DNA of 64,000 bases from Sphingomonas taxi (GTDB taxonomy: Bacteria; Pseudomonadota; Alphaproteobacteria; Sphingomonadales; Sphingomonadaceae): contig NZ_CP009571.1 in the NCBI RefSeq assembly GCF_000764535.1, positions 1,116,001-1,180,000 of the forward strand, in the 5' to 3' direction. Made by a program: the position numbers and the translations under genes. Each line of letters opens with the position of its first letter. Position 1 is the stretch's first letter. Shown one piece after another: positions 36,412 to 45,156 of this stretch. The notes beneath the pieces are model-generated. The model had not been told where the DNA came from. It was given only the letters and a program-made list of their open reading frames with translations, and ran no database searches.

Positions 36412-37455
36412 TCAGGCTCCTGCGGCTTGCGCGAAATGCCAGCTCGCCGCGGCGAGGCGATGGACCTGCGCCGCCGACCGCTCGGCCTGCGCGCTCGACG
36501 CGGTGCCGTCGACGATCCGCTTCTTGATGCCCTGGACGATGCCGGTCAGGCGGAAGAGGTTGTAGGCGAAATACCAGTTGAGATCGGGAACGCCGTCGCG
36601 ACCGGTGCGCGCGCAATAGCGGTCCACCATATCCTCGATCGTCGGGATGCCCGTCTCCGGCCCGGTCTGCCCCTTCACGCCCGATCGCCCCTCGGGCTCG
36701 GTGACCCAGCTCATCAGGAAATAGGAGAAATCGGCGAGCGGATCGCCGAGCGTCGACAGCTCCCAGTCGAGGACCGCGACGACGCGAGGCTCGGTGGCAT
36801 GAAAGATCATATTGTCGATGCGATAGTCGCCGTGGACGATCGACGTGCGCGTCTGGTCCGGGACGGTACGCGGCAGGAAGGCGATGAGGCGTTCGACCTC
36901 GGGCATCAGTTCGGTCTCGCTGGCGCGATATTGCTTCGTCCAGCGTTCGACCTGCCGCGCGAAATAATTGCCGGGCTTGCCGTAATCGCCGAGGCCGACG
37001 GCGAAATGGTCGGTATTGTGCAGGTCGGCGAGCGTGTCGACCATCGCATTGTAGAGGCCGGTGCGCTCGGCCGGGGCGTAATCGGGCAGCGTGCCGTCCC
37101 ACAGGTTGCGGCCCTCGACCAGCGCCATCACGTAGAACATCGCGCCGACGACGCGCTCGTCGGTGCACAGGCCATAGGGTCTGGCGACGGGAAAGCCGGT
37201 GGGGTGGAGGCCGGCGATCAGGCGATATTCGCGGTCGACCGCATGCGCGGAGGGGAGCAGCGTGCCGAACGGCTTGCGACGCAGCACATAGGCGCCCGAC
37301 GGGCTGTCAATCCGATAGGTGGGGTTGGACTGGCCGCCGGCGAATTTGGCGTAGGTCAGCGGACCGGAGAAGCCGGCGACGTTCGCCTCCATCCACGCGG
37401 TGAGCCTGGCCTCGTCGAGGCGGTCCTTGTCGGCGACGGGGATGGTGTCGGTCAT
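36412..37455 (-). CDS. APH-fold phosphotransferase family protein, acyl-CoA dehydrogenase-associated
   Basis: 347 aa from the ATG at 37455 (MTDTIPVADKDRLDEARL). The aminoglycoside-phosphotransferase/choline-kinase fold is clear: GGQSNPTYRI (nucleotide loop), VLRRKPFGTLLPSAHAVDRE, catalytic VHGDYRIDNMIF with Asp, and VLDWELSTLGDPLAD binding metal. Proteins of this type occur next to or fused with acyl-CoA dehydrogenases (ACAD10/11-like) where they phosphorylate hydroxyacyl-CoA; that matches the operon here. Substrate unproven. Confidence 0.9.
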   Translation of the reverse strand: MTDTIPVADKDRLDEARLTAWMEANVAGFSGPLTYAKFAGGQSNPTYRIDSPSGAYVLRRKPFGTLLPSAHAVDREYRLIAGLHPTGFPVARPYGLCTDERVVGAMFYVMALVEGRNLWDGTLPDYAPAERTGLYNAMVDTLADLHNTDHFAVGLGDYGKPGNYFARQVERWTKQYRASETELMPEVERLIAFLPRTVPDQTRTSIVHGDYRIDNMIFHATEPRVVAVLDWELSTLGDPLADFSYFLMSWVTEPEGRSGVKGQTGPETGIPTIEDMVDRYCARTGRDGVPDLNWYFAYNLFRLTGIVQGIKKRIVDGTASSAQAERSAAQVHRLAAASWHFAQAAGA

Positions 37456-37522
37456 GTTATCGTCCGGTTCCCGTGGTTTGCTGGCGGCCGGGCAAAGGCC
37501 GCGAAATGTCCTCGCCCATCCC

Positions 37523-37628
37523 GTCACCCCGAACTCGTTCCGGGGTCCACTCTGCGGCGAGGCGCGCCGTGCATGCTGCTCGCCATTCTCCCGTTGCCCG
37601 GTGGACCCCGGAACAAGTCCGGGGTGAC
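37523..37628. repeat. Intergenic inverted repeat, GTCACCCCGG / TTCCGGGGTCC type (copy 3)
   Basis: GTCACCCCGAACTCGTTCCG at the left and the inverted copy ending AAGTCCGGGGTGAC at the right enclose about 50 nt. Lies between the APH-fold gene and the alcohol dehydrogenase gene, interrupting the group without breaking strand direction. Confidence 0.85.
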
Positions 37629-37653
37629 GGGCGGAATACGGCGAGCGCGTCGC

Positions 37654-38736
37654 TCACCCGAAGGTGATCACGGTGCGCGTCGCGTCGCCCTTGCGGAGTT
37701 CGGCGAAGGCATGGTTGATCCGCTCCAGCGGCAGGCGCTCTGCGATGATCGTGTCGAGATCGAGCGCGCCGCGCATGTAGAAGTCGACGAGGCGCGGGAT
37801 GTCGACCGGGAAACGGTTGCTGCCCATCAGTCCGCCCTGCAGCTTCTTGCCCGAGAGCAGGTCGATCGCCGACAGGCCGACCGACTCGCTCGGCGGCAGC
37901 ATGCCGAGGATCGTCGCGGAGCCGCCGCGGCGCAGCACCTTGACCGCGGTGGCGGCGCTCTGCGGCCGTCCGACCGCCTCGATCGCGTGATGGACGCCGC
38001 CGCGGGTGAGTTCGATCACCTCGTCCGCCGCGGTCGGGGAGCCGGCGTCGATACTGTGCGTCGCGCCGAGCTTTTCGGCGAGCGCGCGCTTCTCCGCCAC
38101 CGGATCGAGCGCGATGATCTTGCCCGCGCCCGCGATCTTCGCTGCGTTGATCGCGGCGAGGCCGATGCCGCCGCAGCCGACGACGCATACCGTCTCGCCG
38201 GGCGTCACGTCGGTGGTGTTGAACACCGCACCCGCGCCGGTGGTCACGGCACAGCCGAGCAACGCCGCGCGATCGAGCGGCATGTCGCGGTCGATCGCGA
38301 CGCAGGCGTGTTCGTGGATCAGCATCTGTTCGGCATAGGCCGACAGGTTGAGCATCTGCGCGACCGGCCGGTCGCCGAGCATCAGCCGCGGCGGCGCCCC
38401 CTTGGGACGGCGGACGGCGGCGTCGACGCACAGCGCCATGCGGCCGGTGACGCAGAATTCGCACTGGCCGCAATAGGCGGACAGGCAGGTGACGACGTGG
38501 TCGCCGACCTTGACCGTGCGCACCTCGCTGCCGATCGCCTCAACGACGCCGGCGGCCTCGTGGCCGGGAATCGTCGGCAGCGCATGCGGGTAGATGCCGT
38601 CGACGAAATGCAGGTCGGAGCGACAGACGCCGACCGCCGCGGTGCGGATGAGGACTTCGTGTGCGGCGGGCGCCGAGACGGTGACCTCCTCGATGCCGAG
38701 CGGTTGTTTGGGTTCGAAGAGGATGGCGGCTTTCAT
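37654..38736 (-). CDS. Zinc-dependent alcohol dehydrogenase
   Basis: Medium-chain dehydrogenase, 360 aa from the ATG at 38736 (MKAAILFEPKQPLGI). Catalytic zinc ligands by pattern: Cys in AAVGVCRSDLHF, His in IPGHEAAGVVE, and a later Cys (AALLGCAVTTGAG); structural zinc cysteines in SAYCGQCEFCVTGRMALC. NAD motif VVGCGGIGLAAINAAK. Likely oxidises an alcohol or hydroxymethyl intermediate of the catabolic pathway. Confidence 0.93.
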   Translation of the reverse strand: MKAAILFEPKQPLGIEEVTVSAPAAHEVLIRTAAVGVCRSDLHFVDGIYPHALPTIPGHEAAGVVEAIGSEVRTVKVGDHVVTCLSAYCGQCEFCVTGRMALCVDAAVRRPKGAPPRLMLGDRPVAQMLNLSAYAEQMLIHEHACVAIDRDMPLDRAALLGCAVTTGAGAVFNTTDVTPGETVCVVGCGGIGLAAINAAKIAGAGKIIALDPVAEKRALAEKLGATHSIDAGSPTAADEVIELTRGGVHHAIEAVGRPQSAATAVKVLRRGGSATILGMLPPSESVGLSAIDLLSGKKLQGGLMGSNRFPVDIPRLVDFYMRGALDLDTIIAERLPLERINHAFAELRKGDATRTVITFG

Positions 38737-38770
38737 GGGATGTTCCTTTCGCAATCAGCGGATCGCGCGC

Positions 38771-38847
38771 ACCCTCACCCTTCGCCGGCTCTTCCCTCTC
38801 CCGCCGGGAGGGGGAGGGAGACGCGAAGCGTCGGAAGGGTAAGGGTG
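38771..38847. repeat. Intergenic palindromic repeat, CCCTCACCCTTC / GAAGGGTAAGGGT type
   Basis: Outer arms ACCCTCACCCTTC and GAAGGGTAAGGGT enclose a strong inner hairpin of CCCTCTCCCGCC and GGGAGGGGGAGGG runs. Located between the acyl-CoA dehydrogenase and alcohol dehydrogenase genes; similar in composition to 14281-14405. Confidence 0.75.
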
Positions 38848-38854
38848 AAGTTGG

Positions 38855-40117
38855 TTACCGCACCGGCCGCTCGGCCGCATAGTCCCCGTATTTGCCGAAC
38901 TCCGCCCGCGCGATCGCGCGATTGTGGACCTCGTCCGGGCCGTCGGCGAAGCGCAGCGTGCGCATCGCAGCCCAGGCGTGGGCGAGATGGAAATCCTGCG
39001 ACACGCCGCCGCCGCCATGCGCCTGGATCGCGTCGTCGAGGATCTGCAGCGCCATATTGGGCGCGGCGACCTTGATCATCGCGATCTCGAGCTGCGCCGA
39101 TTTGTTGCCCGCCTTGTCCATCATGTCCGCCGCCTTGAGGCATAGCAGCCGCGTCATCTCGATATCGATGCGCGCCTTGGCGATCCGCTGTTCCCACACC
39201 GAATGGTCGGCGATCCGCTTGCCGAAGGCGACGCGCGACAGCAGCCGCTTGGCCATCGCCTCGATTGCCGTCTCGGCAACGCCGATCGTGCGCATGCAGT
39301 GATGGATGCGCCCCGGCCCGAGCCGCCCCTGCGCGATCTCGAACCCCCTGCCCTCGCCGAGCAGCACGTTCTCCACCGGCACGCGCACGTCCTTCATCAC
39401 CACCTCGCCATGACCGTGCGGCGCGTGGTCGTAGCCATAGACGCTGAGCATCCGCTCGATCGTGACGCCGGGCGCGTCCATCGGCATCAGGATCATGCTC
39501 TGCTGCGCATGGCGCTTGGCCGAGGTATCAGTCTTGCCCATCACGATCGCAACCTTGCAGCGCGGATCGCCGACCCCGGACGACCACCATTTGCGGCCGT
39601 TGATGACGTAATGATCGCCGTCGCGGATCATCGACGTCTCGATATTGGTGGCGTCGGACGAGGCGACCGCCGGCTCGGTCATCAGGAAGGCCGAGCGGAT
39701 CTCGGCGCGCATCAGCGGGCCGAGCCAGCGCTCCTTCTGGTCGCGCGTGCCGTAGCGGTGGAACACCTCCATGTTACCGGTGTCGGGCGCGGAGCAGTTG
39801 AACACCTCCGACGCCCAGTCGACCTTGCCCATCTCCTCGGCGCACAGCGCATATTCGAGGTTGGTGAGCTGTGTCCCCTCGAACGGGAAAGTATCGTCGA
39901 CGTGCGTCTGGCCTGAGTTGGGCGGCATGAAGAAATTCCACAGGCCCGCCGCCTTCGCCTTTTCCTTGCACGCTTCGATGACCGGGATCACCTTCCACCG
40001 CTCGCCGGCATGCGCCTGCGCGTCATGCTCGGCCTGGCGCGGGCGGATCTCCTGATCAATGAAGGCGCGCACCCGGTCGCGGAAATAGGTTTCGCGTTCG
40101 CTCAGTGTGAAGTCCAT
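38855..40117 (-). CDS. Acyl-CoA dehydrogenase (ACAD10/11-like)
   Basis: 420 aa from the ATG at 40117 ([20 protein letters not shown]). Flavin and substrate regions are clear: [51 protein letters not shown], and [20 protein letters not shown] then [19 protein letters not shown] at the C-terminus, with a Glu in DEVHNR at the place expected for catalysis. It leads a minus-strand group with an APH-fold kinase, as in eukaryotic ACAD10/11 where the two are fused. Divergent from the tandem TetR gene. Confidence 0.93.
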   Translation of the reverse strand: MDFTLSERETYFRDRVRAFIDQEIRPRQAEHDAQAHAGERWKVIPVIEACKEKAKAAGLWNFFMPPNSGQTHVDDTFPFEGTQLTNLEYALCAEEMGKVDWASEVFNCSAPDTGNMEVFHRYGTRDQKERWLGPLMRAEIRSAFLMTEPAVASSDATNIETSMIRDGDHYVINGRKWWSSGVGDPRCKVAIVMGKTDTSAKRHAQQSMILMPMDAPGVTIERMLSVYGYDHAPHGHGEVVMKDVRVPVENVLLGEGRGFEIAQGRLGPGRIHHCMRTIGVAETAIEAMAKRLLSRVAFGKRIADHSVWEQRIAKARIDIEMTRLLCLKAADMMDKAGNKSAQLEIAMIKVAAPNMALQILDDAIQAHGGGGVSQDFHLAHAWAAMRTLRFADGPDEVHNRAIARAEFGKYGDYAAERPVR

Positions 40118-40225
40118 GCGCCTCTCTCCGACGTGTCTGCACATGGTCTAGGCCGTACCGCACATTCGGTAAAGTGGCGGGAGGGGACGAACCGGGCGTT
40201 TTTCACGCCTGATCCCGGGCGATGG

Positions 40226-40241
40226 AGAAAACACTGTTTCT
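40226..40241. promoter_or_regulatory. Imperfect palindrome between acyl-CoA dehydrogenase and tandem TetR gene
   Basis: AGAAAACACTGTTTCT, with arms AGAAA and TTTCT around a short core, lies 29-44 nt upstream of the TetR start and about 110 nt upstream of the dehydrogenase start. AT-rich in a GC-rich background. Possible operator for the TetR-family product. Confidence 0.4.
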
Positions 40242-40269
40242 TCTAAACCGGCCTTGGTAGACGGGCGGG

Positions 40270-41523
40270 ATGGATGAGACGGAGGCGGACGCCGGCAGCG
40301 CCACGGGAGACGAGGAACAGGGGACGAAGCGTTTCCGCGCGAAACGCGACGCGATCCTGTCCGCCGCCGCCGAGGCGATCAACGAGCAGAGCGCGAAGGG
40401 GATGACCTTCGCCGACGTGGCGCGGCGCGTCGGGCTTAATACCACCAGCGTCACCTATTACTTCAAGCGCAAGGAAGATCTGGCGGCGGCGGCGTTCGAG
40501 CATACGCTCGACCAGCTGCTGGCGATGATCGACGAGGCGGGACATGCGTCGACCCCGCGCGAGCGCGTGCGGCGCTATCTCGCACTCAACATGGAGCGGC
40601 TCGCACGGGTGCAGCGCGGCGAGGAACGCGCGATGGCGGTCCTGTCGGACCTGCGCGCCACCGAGGAGCCGAACCGTACCCGATTGATGAATCGCTGGCG
40701 CGAAGTGTTCCGGCGGACGCGCGGCCTGTGGGGTCCGCCGGCCAATCGTGCCGAGACCGACCTGTTCGGTGCGCGGGCGCACGTGCTGCTCGAGAACACC
40801 TTCTGGCTGCCGGTGTGGCTGGTCCGCTACGAGCCCGATCAATATGCGCGGGTCGAGGCGCGGCTGATGGACGTGTTCGACCACGGCATCGCCGTGCCGG
40901 ACGGTCGCTGGGCGCCGCAACCCATCGACCTGACCCACGAGGAGAGCGAGCCGGGGCGCGCGGCGTTCCTGCTGGCGGCGACGCGGCTGATCAACGAGCT
41001 CGGCTATCGCGGCGCCTCGGTGCAGCGGATCGCGGCGGAGCTCAACGTCACCAAGGGCAGCTTCTACCATCATCTCGACGCCAAGGACGATCTTGTCATC
41101 GCCTGCTACCGGCGCAGCTTCGACACGATCTCCGACGCGCAGCGGCTCGCCGACGCGGCGGGCGGGACGCATTGGCAGCGGCTGGCGAGCACGATCGCCA
41201 CCTTGCTCGACGTGCAGTTCGCCGAGCGGACGCCGCTGCTGCGCACGACCGCGCTGTCCGGGCTGCCCGGCGTGGTGCGCACCGCGATGGTCGACCGGTC
41301 GAACCGGATCGCGCGGCGCTTCGCGGGCACGATGATGGACGGCATCGCCGAAGGGTCGATCCGCGCGGTCGACGCGCTGGTCGCGGCGCAGGCGTTGATG
41401 GCGTTGCAGAATGCGGCGTTCGACATGCGGAAATGGGCGGCGGCGATGCCGCGCGAACGCGCCGTGGCGATGTATGCCTCGACCTTGCTGTTCGGCCTGT
41501 TCGACGACCGGGCGCTGCGGTGA
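40270..41523 (+). CDS. Fusion of two TetR-type DNA-binding units
   Basis: 417 aa, twice the usual TetR length. Unit 1: residues about 20-75 form an HTH (RDAILSAAAEAINEQ, TFADVARRVGLNTTSVTYYF). Unit 2: about 232-285 form another (LLAATRLINELGY, ASVQRIAAELNVTKGSFYHH). Each is followed by a helical ligand-binding part. It is divergent to an acyl-CoA dehydrogenase operon and overlaps a thioesterase gene, so a regulator of acyl-CoA catabolism is the simple reading. One polypeptide could act as a pseudo-dimer. Confidence 0.88.
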   Translation: MDETEADAGSATGDEEQGTKRFRAKRDAILSAAAEAINEQSAKGMTFADVARRVGLNTTSVTYYFKRKEDLAAAAFEHTLDQLLAMIDEAGHASTPRERVRRYLALNMERLARVQRGEERAMAVLSDLRATEEPNRTRLMNRWREVFRRTRGLWGPPANRAETDLFGARAHVLLENTFWLPVWLVRYEPDQYARVEARLMDVFDHGIAVPDGRWAPQPIDLTHEESEPGRAAFLLAATRLINELGYRGASVQRIAAELNVTKGSFYHHLDAKDDLVIACYRRSFDTISDAQRLADAAGGTHWQRLASTIATLLDVQFAERTPLLRTTALSGLPGVVRTAMVDRSNRIARRFAGTMMDGIAEGSIRAVDALVAAQALMALQNAAFDMRKWAAAMPRERAVAMYASTLLFGLFDDRALR

Positions 41524-42290
41524 CGACGCTCGGTGCGGTGATCGCCGGACTGGAGCCGGCGGCGCAGGGCTGGCGCGGCACGGTGCCGGATACGTGGTTG
41601 CAGGGGCGGACGGCCTATGGCGGCCTGTCCGCGGCGCTGGCGCTGCATGCGGCGATGGTCGCGGACGTCGACCTGCCGCCGCTGCGTTCGGCGCTGGTGG
41701 CGTTCGTCGGGCCGCTGAGCGGCGCGATCACGGTGCGCGGCGAGGTGCTGCGGCGCGGGCGCAACGCCGCGTTCGTGCAGGCGGACGTGTCGGGCGAGGC
41801 AGGCTTGGGGTTGCGCGCGACCTTCGTGTTCATGCGCGCGGTCGAGTCTGGGTTGGAGCATCGGGTCGGCCGCGCCCCGCACGTTGCCCCGCCGAGACCG
41901 GCGGACACGATCTTGCGCGGCCATCCGGCGGTCGCCTTCTCGCAGCATTTCGACATGATCGACCGGCATGACGCCGATGCGGCGGAATGGCTGCGCTGGG
42001 TCCGGTTGCGCGACCGCGACGGCGTGCATCCGCTCGTCGCGCTGCTCGCGGTGGCGGATTGCCTGCCGCCGGTGGCGCTGAAGCTGCTCGGCCGGTCGGC
42101 GCCGGTGAGTTCGATGACGTGGCAGCTCAACCTGCTGGGCGAAGCGCCGACGACCGACGACGGCTGGTGGCTGCTGCGCTCGACGAGCGATTATGCGTCG
42201 GCGGGCAGTTCGAGCCAGGCGATGGCGATCTGGGCGACGGACGGAACGCCGGTCGCCGAGCAGATGCAGAGCGTCGCGGTGTTCGCCTGA
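41520..42290 (+). CDS. Acyl-CoA thioesterase-like hotdog protein
   Basis: 256 aa from the GTG at 41520, overlapping the TetR stop (GTGA). Two hotdog-like halves: the first has YGGLSAALALHAAMVA and RSALVAFVGPLSG, the second ADCLPPVALKLLGRSAPVSS and WWLLRSTSDYASAGSSSQAM. Resembles TesB/4HBT_3-type thioesterases. Co-translated with the tandem TetR regulator, suggesting the regulator senses or controls acyl-CoA pools. Confidence 0.85.
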   Translation: MTTLGAVIAGLEPAAQGWRGTVPDTWLQGRTAYGGLSAALALHAAMVADVDLPPLRSALVAFVGPLSGAITVRGEVLRRGRNAAFVQADVSGEAGLGLRATFVFMRAVESGLEHRVGRAPHVAPPRPADTILRGHPAVAFSQHFDMIDRHDADAAEWLRWVRLRDRDGVHPLVALLAVADCLPPVALKLLGRSAPVSSMTWQLNLLGEAPTTDDGWWLLRSTSDYASAGSSSQAMAIWATDGTPVAEQMQSVAVFA

Positions 42291-42418
42291 CGCGATCAGC
42301 GACCGCCGCATGCGACAGATTGCGACAAATTCCGGCCCCCGGGACACACGGCCGCGACATGCAGCGGCCATAAGGAGATGATGCGGCAGGGATCGGCCCG
42401 CCGGGGGTGGAGGACGTC

Positions 42419-42892
42419 ATGATATCGATGCGGTTCGGGCTTGCGATCGCGAGCGGGTTGTTGGCGACGGGTGCGGTCGCGCAGACCATGCCCCCTGCCC
42501 CACCGCCCGGCGGCGGGATGATGCGGCTGGACGCGGACCACGACGGCGTTATCACGCGGGCGGAGATGATCGCCGAGGCGGAAGCGCGCTTCGCCGCGAT
42601 GGATACCAACAAGGACGGCAAGGTAACGCCCGAGGAACGCGACGCGGCGCGCGAGGCGATGCGCGCGCAACGCGGCGGCGGTGAGGGGCCGAGCGGCGGC
42701 GGCGGGATGCGCGCCGGGGGCGACCGGGAGATGACGCGTGCCGACGCGCTCGATCGGGCGGCCAAACGCTTCGACCGGCTCGACGCCAATCATGACGGCA
42801 AACTCGACGCGACCGAACTCGCCGCGGCGCGACCGATGCGCGGCCCGCGCGGCAGCGGCGACATGCCCCCGCCCGCCCCGCCGGCACAGTAA
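42419..42892 (+). CDS. Exported EF-hand calcium-binding protein
   Basis: 157 aa from the ATG at 42419. Signal peptide MISMRFGLAIASGLLATGAVAQ. Three calcium-type loops: DADHDGVITRAE, DTNKDGKVTPEE and DANHDGKLDATE, the latter two with all acidic positions. Gly-rich linker between hands 2 and 3, and a Pro/Ala tail. Probably periplasmic. Located directly before a two-component pair, separated by a hairpin. Confidence 0.88.
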   Translation: MISMRFGLAIASGLLATGAVAQTMPPAPPPGGGMMRLDADHDGVITRAEMIAEAEARFAAMDTNKDGKVTPEERDAAREAMRAQRGGGEGPSGGGGMRAGGDREMTRADALDRAAKRFDRLDANHDGKLDATELAAARPMRGPRGSGDMPPPAPPAQ

Positions 42893-42900
42893 CATCTTGA

Positions 42901-42924
42901 CCGGGCGGGCGATTGTCCGCCCGG
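42901..42924 (+). terminator. Hairpin after the EF-hand gene
   Basis: CCGGGCGGGC, loop GATT, GTCCGCCCGG: a 10-bp stem (one G-U pair) starting 8 nt after the EF-hand stop and followed by ACTTTG. Fits an intrinsic terminator, partly read through into the response regulator gene. Confidence 0.6.
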
Positions 42925-42945
42925 ACTTTGCAGGAAGGGCGTGCC

Positions 42946-43683
42946 GTGGCTAATGCCGAACCGATGGGAGACATGCCGCACCTGCTGCTCGTCGACGACG
43001 AGCGATCGATCCGCGAACCGCTCGCGCAATATCTGACCAAACAGGGGTTTCGCGTCACCCAGGCGGCGGATGCGGAGAGCGCGCGGACGCGGCTCGCCGC
43101 TTATGCGATCGATCTCGTCATCCTCGACGTGATGATGCCCGGCGAGGACGGCCTGTCGCTGTGCCGGCATATCGCGGCGACCAGCGATACGCCCGTCATC
43201 CTGCTCACCGCCAAGGCGGAGGAAACCGACCGGATCGTCGGGCTGGAGATGGGCGCCGACGATTATGTCGTGAAGCCCTTCTCGCCGCGCGAGCTGGCGA
43301 CGCGGGTCAAGGTGGTGCTGCGCCGGCTGACCGCCGGCGGCGCGCGCCAGCATGCGCCGGAAAGCGGCTCTTATGCCTTCGCCGGCTGGGTGCTCAAGAC
43401 CGGCGAGCGTGCGCTGGTCGATCGCGAGGGCGTGTCGGTGCCGCTGTCGACCGGCGAATACAATCTGCTGCTGGCGCTGGTGACGCGGCCGCGGCAGGTG
43501 CTGACCCGCGACCAGTTGCTCGACCTGACGCAGGGGCGCGAGGCGGCGGCGTTCGATCGCGCGATCGACAACCAGATCAGCCGCCTGCGCCGCAAGATCG
43601 AGGCGGATGCCAAGCTGCCCGAGATCATCAAGACGGTATGGGGCGGCGGCTATACGCTGGCGGCGGAAGTCACCCGCCTGTGA
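42946..43683 (+). CDS. OmpR-family response regulator
   Basis: 245 aa from a GTG at 42946, preceded by AGGAAGGG. Receiver domain with phospho-acceptor Asp61 (VILDVMMPGEDG) and the conserved Lys in YVVKPFSP; C-terminal winged helix (STGEYNLLLALVTRPRQVLT, FDRAIDNQISRLRRKIE, VWGGGYTLAAEV). Paired with the histidine kinase that follows 10 nt later. Confidence 0.94.
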   Translation: MANAEPMGDMPHLLLVDDERSIREPLAQYLTKQGFRVTQAADAESARTRLAAYAIDLVILDVMMPGEDGLSLCRHIAATSDTPVILLTAKAEETDRIVGLEMGADDYVVKPFSPRELATRVKVVLRRLTAGGARQHAPESGSYAFAGWVLKTGERALVDREGVSVPLSTGEYNLLLALVTRPRQVLTRDQLLDLTQGREAAAFDRAIDNQISRLRRKIEADAKLPEIIKTVWGGGYTLAAEVTRL

Positions 43684-43693
43684 GGCCGACGCC

Positions 43694-45055
43694 GTGAGAC
43701 TCTGGCCGCGCAGCCTTGCCGGGCAAATGGCGGTCCTGATCGCGCTGGCGTTGTTCGTCGCGCAGGCGGTCAATTTCGGTCTGGCGCTGCGCGAGCGCGC
43801 GGCGTTCCGGCTGGCGCAGGCGACGCGGCCGGTCGCGATCCGCATCGCCGACGCGATGGAGCGCGAGGCACAGGGCGGCCGGCCGATCCCGCGCGACCAT
43901 GGCCGTATCCGGCGTGCCGACCGCAACGATATCCCCACCGGGCTGCCGCGTCTGCCCGAACTGGCGAGCGAATTGCGCGACCAATTACGCGAGCAGGGCG
44001 TCGAGGTCGGGCGGATCGATACGGGCGTGCGCAACTGGACCGCGATGGACGATGCGGTGCTCGGCCGCAGCATCGCGCGTGCCAGCCGGACGCGGCGCGA
44101 CGGCGACCGGCCTGAGCAGGCGCTGCTGATCGCGATCGAGCGACCCCGGTCGGGCTGGCTGGCGGTGATCGTGCCATGGGGCGACTCTGGCGGCATGCAC
44201 CTGTTCTGGCGATTGTTCGCGCAGACGTTGATCCTCTACGGCGTCGTGCTGCTGCCGGTCTTGTGGATCGCACGACGGATCTCCCGACCGCTGCGCGAGC
44301 TGACCGCGGCGGCGCAGCGCTTCGGCCGCGGCGGCAGCGAGACGCCGGTGGCGGTGGAGGAGCACGGGCCGGCGGATATCGTCGGGCTGGTGCGCTCGTT
44401 CAACGCGCTGCAATTGCGCGTCACCGCCATGCTCGACGAGAAGGACCGGATGCTCGGCGCGATCGGGCACGATCTGCGCACGCCGCTCGCCGCGCTGCGC
44501 GTGCGGATCGAATCGGTCGAGGACGACACCGACCGCACGCGGATGGCGGACACGATCGCCGAGATGAACCGGACGCTGGACGACATCCTGTCGCTGGCGC
44601 GGATGGGACGGCCGAGCGAGCCGCTGACCGAGGTCGATCTTGCCGCGCTGGTCGATGCGGTGGTCGAGGATTTCCGCGATCTCGGCCAGGACGTCGCCTT
44701 CGAGGAGGCGGAGCGGTTGCGCATGCGGCTGCGGCCGTCGCTGATCCGCCGCGCGATCCGCAACCTGATCGAAAATGCGGTGAAATACGGCGACGGTGCC
44801 GAGGTGCGGCTGGTCGCGGAGACGACCATGGTGCGGATCGAGGTAGCGGATCGCGGGCCCGGCATCCCGGAGGAACGGCTGGGGGACGTGTTCGAGGCGT
44901 TCACCCGGCTGGAGACGTCGCGCAATCGCGACACCGGCGGGATCGGTCTGGGGCTGGCGCTGGCGCGGACGATCGTGCGCGAGGCGGGCGGCGACGTGCG
45001 GCTGGCGAACCGCGACGGCGGCGGGCTGTGCGCGACGATCGAACTGCCGCGGTAA
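43694..45055 (+). CDS. Sensor histidine kinase
   Basis: 453 aa from a GTG at 43694. Two membrane helices (about residues 12-32 and 175-195) enclose a periplasmic domain of about 140 aa rich in Arg and Asp; then a HAMP-type region (ARRISRPLRELTAAAQRFG), the H-box GAIGHDLRTPLAALR, the N-box NLIENAVKYGDG and G-boxes DRGPGIPEERL and GGIGLGLALARTI. Partner of the upstream OmpR regulator; signal unknown. Confidence 0.94.
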   Translation: MRLWPRSLAGQMAVLIALALFVAQAVNFGLALRERAAFRLAQATRPVAIRIADAMEREAQGGRPIPRDHGRIRRADRNDIPTGLPRLPELASELRDQLREQGVEVGRIDTGVRNWTAMDDAVLGRSIARASRTRRDGDRPEQALLIAIERPRSGWLAVIVPWGDSGGMHLFWRLFAQTLILYGVVLLPVLWIARRISRPLRELTAAAQRFGRGGSETPVAVEEHGPADIVGLVRSFNALQLRVTAMLDEKDRMLGAIGHDLRTPLAALRVRIESVEDDTDRTRMADTIAEMNRTLDDILSLARMGRPSEPLTEVDLAALVDAVVEDFRDLGQDVAFEEAERLRMRLRPSLIRRAIRNLIENAVKYGDGAEVRLVAETTMVRIEVADRGPGIPEERLGDVFEAFTRLETSRNRDTGGIGLGLALARTIVREAGGDVRLANRDGGGLCATIELPR

Positions 45056-45083
45056 GCGATGTTTCGCGCCCGCCTGTCTCACA

Positions 45084-45149
45084 CCGTTCGCCGCGAGCCT
45101 GTCGAAGGGCTTGAGTCTCAAGGTGCTTCGACAGGCTCAGCACGACCGG
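45084..45149. repeat. Intergenic inverted repeat, CTTCGACAGGCTCAG type (copy 3)
   Basis: GAGCCTGTCGAAG and CTTCGACAGGCTC are exact 13-bp inverted arms; outer bases CCGTTCG and CGACCGG pair less well. Lies between the convergent histidine kinase and MFS genes, where it could also terminate transcription in both directions. Confidence 0.9.
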
Positions 45150-45156
45150 TCGGGGG

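Noticed and set aside
35971..39075. Plus-strand open frame of more than 1,000 codons
   Set aside because: Runs opposite four well-supported minus-strand genes and a repeat. High GC removes stop codons in shadow frames; the translation is Arg/Ala-rich with no domain pattern.
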